NCBI GenBank assembly: GCA_016702605.1
Contig: JADJDQ010000004.1
Location: forward strand, 310,001 to 374,000
Source: Candidatus Intricatilinea gracilis
Lineage (GTDB): Bacteria > Pseudomonadota > Gammaproteobacteria > Burkholderiales > Burkholderiaceae_C
Length of the DNA: 64,000 bases
Direction of reading: 5' to 3'
The position numbers were made by a program, and so were the translations under genes. Every line of letters begins with the position of its first letter. Within the stretch, counting starts at the first letter, position 1. Below are positions 61,343 to 64,000 of the stretch, in pieces. Under the pieces are notes generated by a model. That model was not told the DNA's origin. It searched no databases and worked only from the letters and a program-made list of their open reading frames with translations.

Positions 61343-62302
61343 TCAGTCGTACCCGAGCAGGTCGAAGATGTCGCGGTCCTTGAGGGCCACCGCGGCCAGC
61401 GGCTCGTAGCCCACCCACAGGCTGGCGGCCAGGCGCAGGTACTCGTCCTGCACGGCCTTGACCTCGGGTGTCTCGTCCATCTCGAACAGGGTGGACTTCT
61501 TCAGGCGGCTGCGCCGGATGGCGTCGAGGTCGGGGAAACGCGCCATGGTCTTGAGGCCGACGCGGGCGTTGAACTTGTCGATCTGGTCGGTCTCGGCGCT
61601 GCGGTTGGCGATCACGCCGCCCAGGCGCACGTTGTAGTTCTTGGCCTTGGCGCCGATGGCCTGCACGATGCGGTTCATCGCGAAGATCGAATCGAAGTCG
61701 TTGGCCGTGACGATGAGGGCGCGGTCGGCATGCTGCAGCGGCGCGGCGAAACCGCCGCAGACCACGTCGCCGAGTACGTCGAAGATCACCACGTCGGTGT
61801 CTTCGAGCAGGTGGTGTTCCTTGAGCAGCTTGACGGTCTGGCCGACCACGTAGCCGCCGCAACCGGTGCCGGCCGGCGGGCCACCGGCCTCGACACACAT
61901 GACGCCGTTGTAGCCCTCGAACACGAAGTCTTCGGGGCGCAGTTCTTCGGAGTGGAAGTTGACCGTTTCGAGCACGTCGATCACGGTCGGCAGCATCTTC
62001 TTGGTGAGTGTGAAAGTGCTGTCGTGTTTGGGGTCGCAGCCGATCTGCAGCACACGTTTGCCCATCTTGCTGAAGGCCGCCGACAGGTTGCTCGATGTGG
62101 TGCTCTTGCCGATGCCACCCTTGCCGTACACGGCAAAGACCTTGGCCATGCCGATCTTGAGGCTCGGGTCGAGCTGCACCTGCACGCTGCCTTCGCCGTC
62201 CAGGCGCGGGTCGCCCAGCTTGGCCGGGCGGCCGCGGCCGATGGCTGTCACCGGGATGGAGACGTCGGGCTGCAGCAGCGCCGGATCGGTGGGGTAGTTC
62301 AT
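61343..62302 (-). CDS. bchL: Dark protochlorophyllide reductase iron protein BchL
   Basis: ATP-dependent electron donor of the light-independent protochlorophyllide reductase (BchLNB), 319 aa. P-loop VYGKGGIGKSTTSSNLS (about residues 56-72). The [4Fe-4S] Cys residues are in PPAGTGCGGYV and GDVVCGGFAAP. Its start overlaps the bchH stop by 4 bases. bchN and bchB are not in the window. Confidence 0.97.
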   Translation of the reverse strand: MNYPTDPALLQPDVSIPVTAIGRGRPAKLGDPRLDGEGSVQVQLDPSLKIGMAKVFAVYGKGGIGKSTTSSNLSAAFSKMGKRVLQIGCDPKHDSTFTLTKKMLPTVIDVLETVNFHSEELRPEDFVFEGYNGVMCVEAGGPPAGTGCGGYVVGQTVKLLKEHHLLEDTDVVIFDVLGDVVCGGFAAPLQHADRALIVTANDFDSIFAMNRIVQAIGAKAKNYNVRLGGVIANRSAETDQIDKFNARVGLKTMARFPDLDAIRRSRLKKSTLFEMDETPEVKAVQDEYLRLAASLWVGYEPLAAVALKDRDIFDLLGYD

Positions 62303-64000
62303 GCAGCGGCCCTTTCGATGGCGGCGGGGACAAAGACTCCTTCGAGCCGGTCTTCGAGTTCTTCACCGGCACGCCGCAGCGCTGCCAGCGTGGCATCGTC
62401 GGGTTGCCAGTAGTTGCGCTGATGCGCTTCGAGCAGGCGGTTCGCCACCTTGGCCGACGCCGTGGGGTTCAGGCGCGCCAGGCGGTCGCGCATGGTCGGG
62501 TCGAGCATGAAGGTCTGGGTCAGCTGCTGGTAGACCCAGGGCTGCACCTGGCCGGTGGTGGCCGACCATCCCATCGTGTTGGTAAGGTGCACCTCGATCT
62601 GGCGCACACCTTCGTAGCCGTGTTCGAGCATGCCTTCGTACCACTTGGGGTTGAGCATGCGGGTGCGGGTTTCGAGTGCGACCTGTTCCTTGAGCGAGCG
62701 CACCGCGCCGTCGCCCTTGGTCTGGTCACCGATGTAGACCGGCGGCGTGTGCCCGCCCTTGGCCACCTTGACTGCTTGGGTGATGCCGCCCAGCGTGTCG
62801 AAGTAGTTGTCGACCGTGGTCACGCCCAGTTCAACTGAGTCGAGGTTCTGGTACGTGAGCTGCACATCGGCCAGCGTGCTTTGCAGCAGCGCACTTTGTT
62901 GCTGGGCGCGGCCGTCGCGGCCATACGCGAAGCCCTTGCGGCGTGTGTAGGTCTCGGCCAGTTCACCTTCGTCGGACCAGTTGCTGCTGTCGATCAGGTG
63001 GTTGACGTTGGAGCCGTAAGCACCTTCGCAGTTGCCGTAGACCCGCAGCGAGGCCACTTCGAGCGTGCAGCCGTGTTCGCGCTGATAGGCCAGCGCATGT
63101 TTGCGGATCCAGTTCTGTTCGAGCGGCTCGTCGGCCGACGCGGCCAGCCAGGCGGCTTCGGCCAGCAGCTTGATCTGCAGCGGCAGCAGGTCGCGGAAGA
63201 TGCCCGACAAGGTGAGCAACACGTCGATGCGTGGGCGCCCGAGTTGTTCGAGCGGGATGAGTGATGCACCGGCGATGCGGCCATAGCTGTCGAAGCGTGG
63301 CAGCGCGCCCATCAGCGCCAGGGCCTGGGCGATCGGTGCCCCTTCGTTCTTGAGGTTGTCGCTGCCCCACAGCACCATGGCGATCGACTCGGGCAGGGCA
63401 TTGCCGTCGGCCAGATGTCGGTCGATCAGGCGCTGGGCCTGCTCGGCACCGTCCTTGACGGCAAAGCTGCTTGGGATGCGGAAGGGGTCGAAACCATGCA
63501 GGTTGCGCCCGGTCGGCAGCACGGCCGGTGTGCGCAGCAGGTCACCACCCGGTGCCGGGCGGATGTAGCGGCCGTCCAGCGCATGCAGCATGGCGCCAAC
63601 TTCGGTGTCGACGGCCAGTTTGCAGTTGTTGTCGACCAGGTCACGCATGAGCGCCAGCGTGTCGGTGCCGCGCTTGAGGCCACTGGCGATCAGCGCTTGT
63701 TCGATGCCTCGGCCATCGACCAGGGCCTGGATCGCTTCACGGGCGATTGCCTGGCCGTGCATGGCTTCGGCCATGGCCAGCAGGGTGTCGACACGTTCGG
63801 CCACGCCGGGGGCCCGGCCAGCCACGTGCATGCCGTGCGGGATGAGTGTGTATTCGAGTTCGAGCACGGCTTCGGTGAGCTGTGCCACCTGGGTGTCGGC
63901 ATTGCCGTTGCGGGTGATGTCCCAGGCCGGTTCGGCGTCGGTCAGGTCCAGCGCAGCGGCCTGGGCCTGCAGGCAGGTGGCGAGCGACGCGCGTTCGTGT
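62299..64000 (-). CDS. bchH: Magnesium chelatase subunit H (N-terminus cut by window edge)
   Basis: Large porphyrin-binding, catalytic subunit of Mg-chelatase. About 566 C-terminal residues are present and the frame stays open to the right edge. Blocks include FDPFRIPSSFAVKDGAEQAQRLI, ESIAMVLWGSDNLKNEGAPIAQALALMG, PRIDVLLTLSGIFRDLLPLQ and SNVNHLIDSSNW. A GTG at 63888 is internal and is not the start. It is coupled to bchL by ATGA. Confidence 0.97.
   Translation of the reverse strand, partial: HERASLATCLQAQAAALDLTDAEPAWDITRNGNADTQVAQLTEAVLELEYTLIPHGMHVAGRAPGVAERVDTLLAMAEAMHGQAIAREAIQALVDGRGIEQALIASGLKRGTDTLALMRDLVDNNCKLAVDTEVGAMLHALDGRYIRPAPGGDLLRTPAVLPTGRNLHGFDPFRIPSSFAVKDGAEQAQRLIDRHLADGNALPESIAMVLWGSDNLKNEGAPIAQALALMGALPRFDSYGRIAGASLIPLEQLGRPRIDVLLTLSGIFRDLLPLQIKLLAEAAWLAASADEPLEQNWIRKHALAYQREHGCTLEVASLRVYGNCEGAYGSNVNHLIDSSNWSDEGELAETYTRRKGFAYGRDGRAQQQSALLQSTLADVQLTYQNLDSVELGVTTVDNYFDTLGGITQAVKVAKGGHTPPVYIGDQTKGDGAVRSLKEQVALETRTRMLNPKWYEGMLEHGYEGVRQIEVHLTNTMGWSATTGQVQPWVYQQLTQTFMLDPTMRDRLARLNPTASAKVANRLLEAHQRNYWQPDDATLAALRRAGEELEDRLEGVFVPAAIERAAA

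Noticed and set aside
61281..62396. 371-codon minus-strand frame overlapping bchL
   Set aside because: Arg/Gln-rich shifted reading of bchL; the true frame has the P-loop and cluster Cys residues.
62299..63888. Start of bchH at the GTG at 63888
   Set aside because: The frame stays open with BchH-like sequence to the window edge; this is an internal Val.
1..64000. CRISPR arrays, insertion sequences, tRNA or rRNA genes
   Set aside because: No repeat-spacer array, transposase, or tRNA-like fold was seen by eye; a tRNA scan would be needed to exclude small RNA genes fully.

Overview
The window carries most of the photosynthesis gene cluster (PGC) of a GC-rich purple betaproteobacterium. The closest fit is the Rubrivivax-Leptothrix-Roseateles part of the Burkholderiales. 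Evidence: crtEF-bchCXYZ-puf and bchHLM-lhaA-puhABC-acsF-puhE gene orders, a tetrahaem PufC, Rubrivivax-like LH1 and LH2 polypeptides, both aerobic (AcsF) and anaerobic (BchE) cyclases, and a PEP-CTERM protein. The species cannot be fixed from sequence alone.

Region 1 (1-24.2 kb) is ordinary chromosome. It holds a hybrid sensor kinase cut by the left edge, a Gly-rich PEP-CTERM protein, ribF-ileS-lspA, a small kinase, an RsuA-type pseudouridine synthase, a lipoprotein hydrolase, a P1-family peptidase, an acyl-CoA dehydrogenase pair, a retropepsin-like protease, yajQ/murB, rlpA, xthA, a NUDIX-metallo-beta-lactamase fusion, and a MarR-controlled operon (glyoxalase-fold protein, FAD monooxygenase, DUF2783).

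Region 2 (24.5-64 kb) is the PGC. Mg-chelatase genes bchI and bchD are followed by an inverted bchO. Next come haem oxygenase, a kinase-less bacteriophytochrome and the repressor PpsR, then crtIB (+), crtDC (-), and the long + strand run crtE-crtF-bchC-X-Y-Z-pufB-(73-aa gene)-pufA-L-M-C-ispH. After that come bchE-bchJ (-), pucC (+), pucBA (-), and the - strand run bchH-bchL-bchM-lhaA-puhA-puhB-puhC-acsF-puhE; bchH is cut by the right edge. bchF, bchN, bchB, bchG, bchP and crtA are not in the window.

How it works together: haem oxygenase supplies biliverdin to the phytochrome. The phytochrome has no kinase domain and probably works by binding PpsR. PpsR should act through TGT-N12-ACA operators, which I find upstream of crtI, between crtD and crtE, between bchE and pucC, upstream of pucBA, and as weaker one-mismatch copies upstream of bchC and bchI. 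At four promoters the sites are tandem pairs 25-27 bp apart.

Most unusual features: a 77-bp palindromic insert between bchY and bchZ with a 6-bp direct repeat and a 26-codon coupling mini-ORF; a 73-codon membrane-protein gene between pufB and pufA; a single-base frameshift in lhaA; and bchO turned against bchD.
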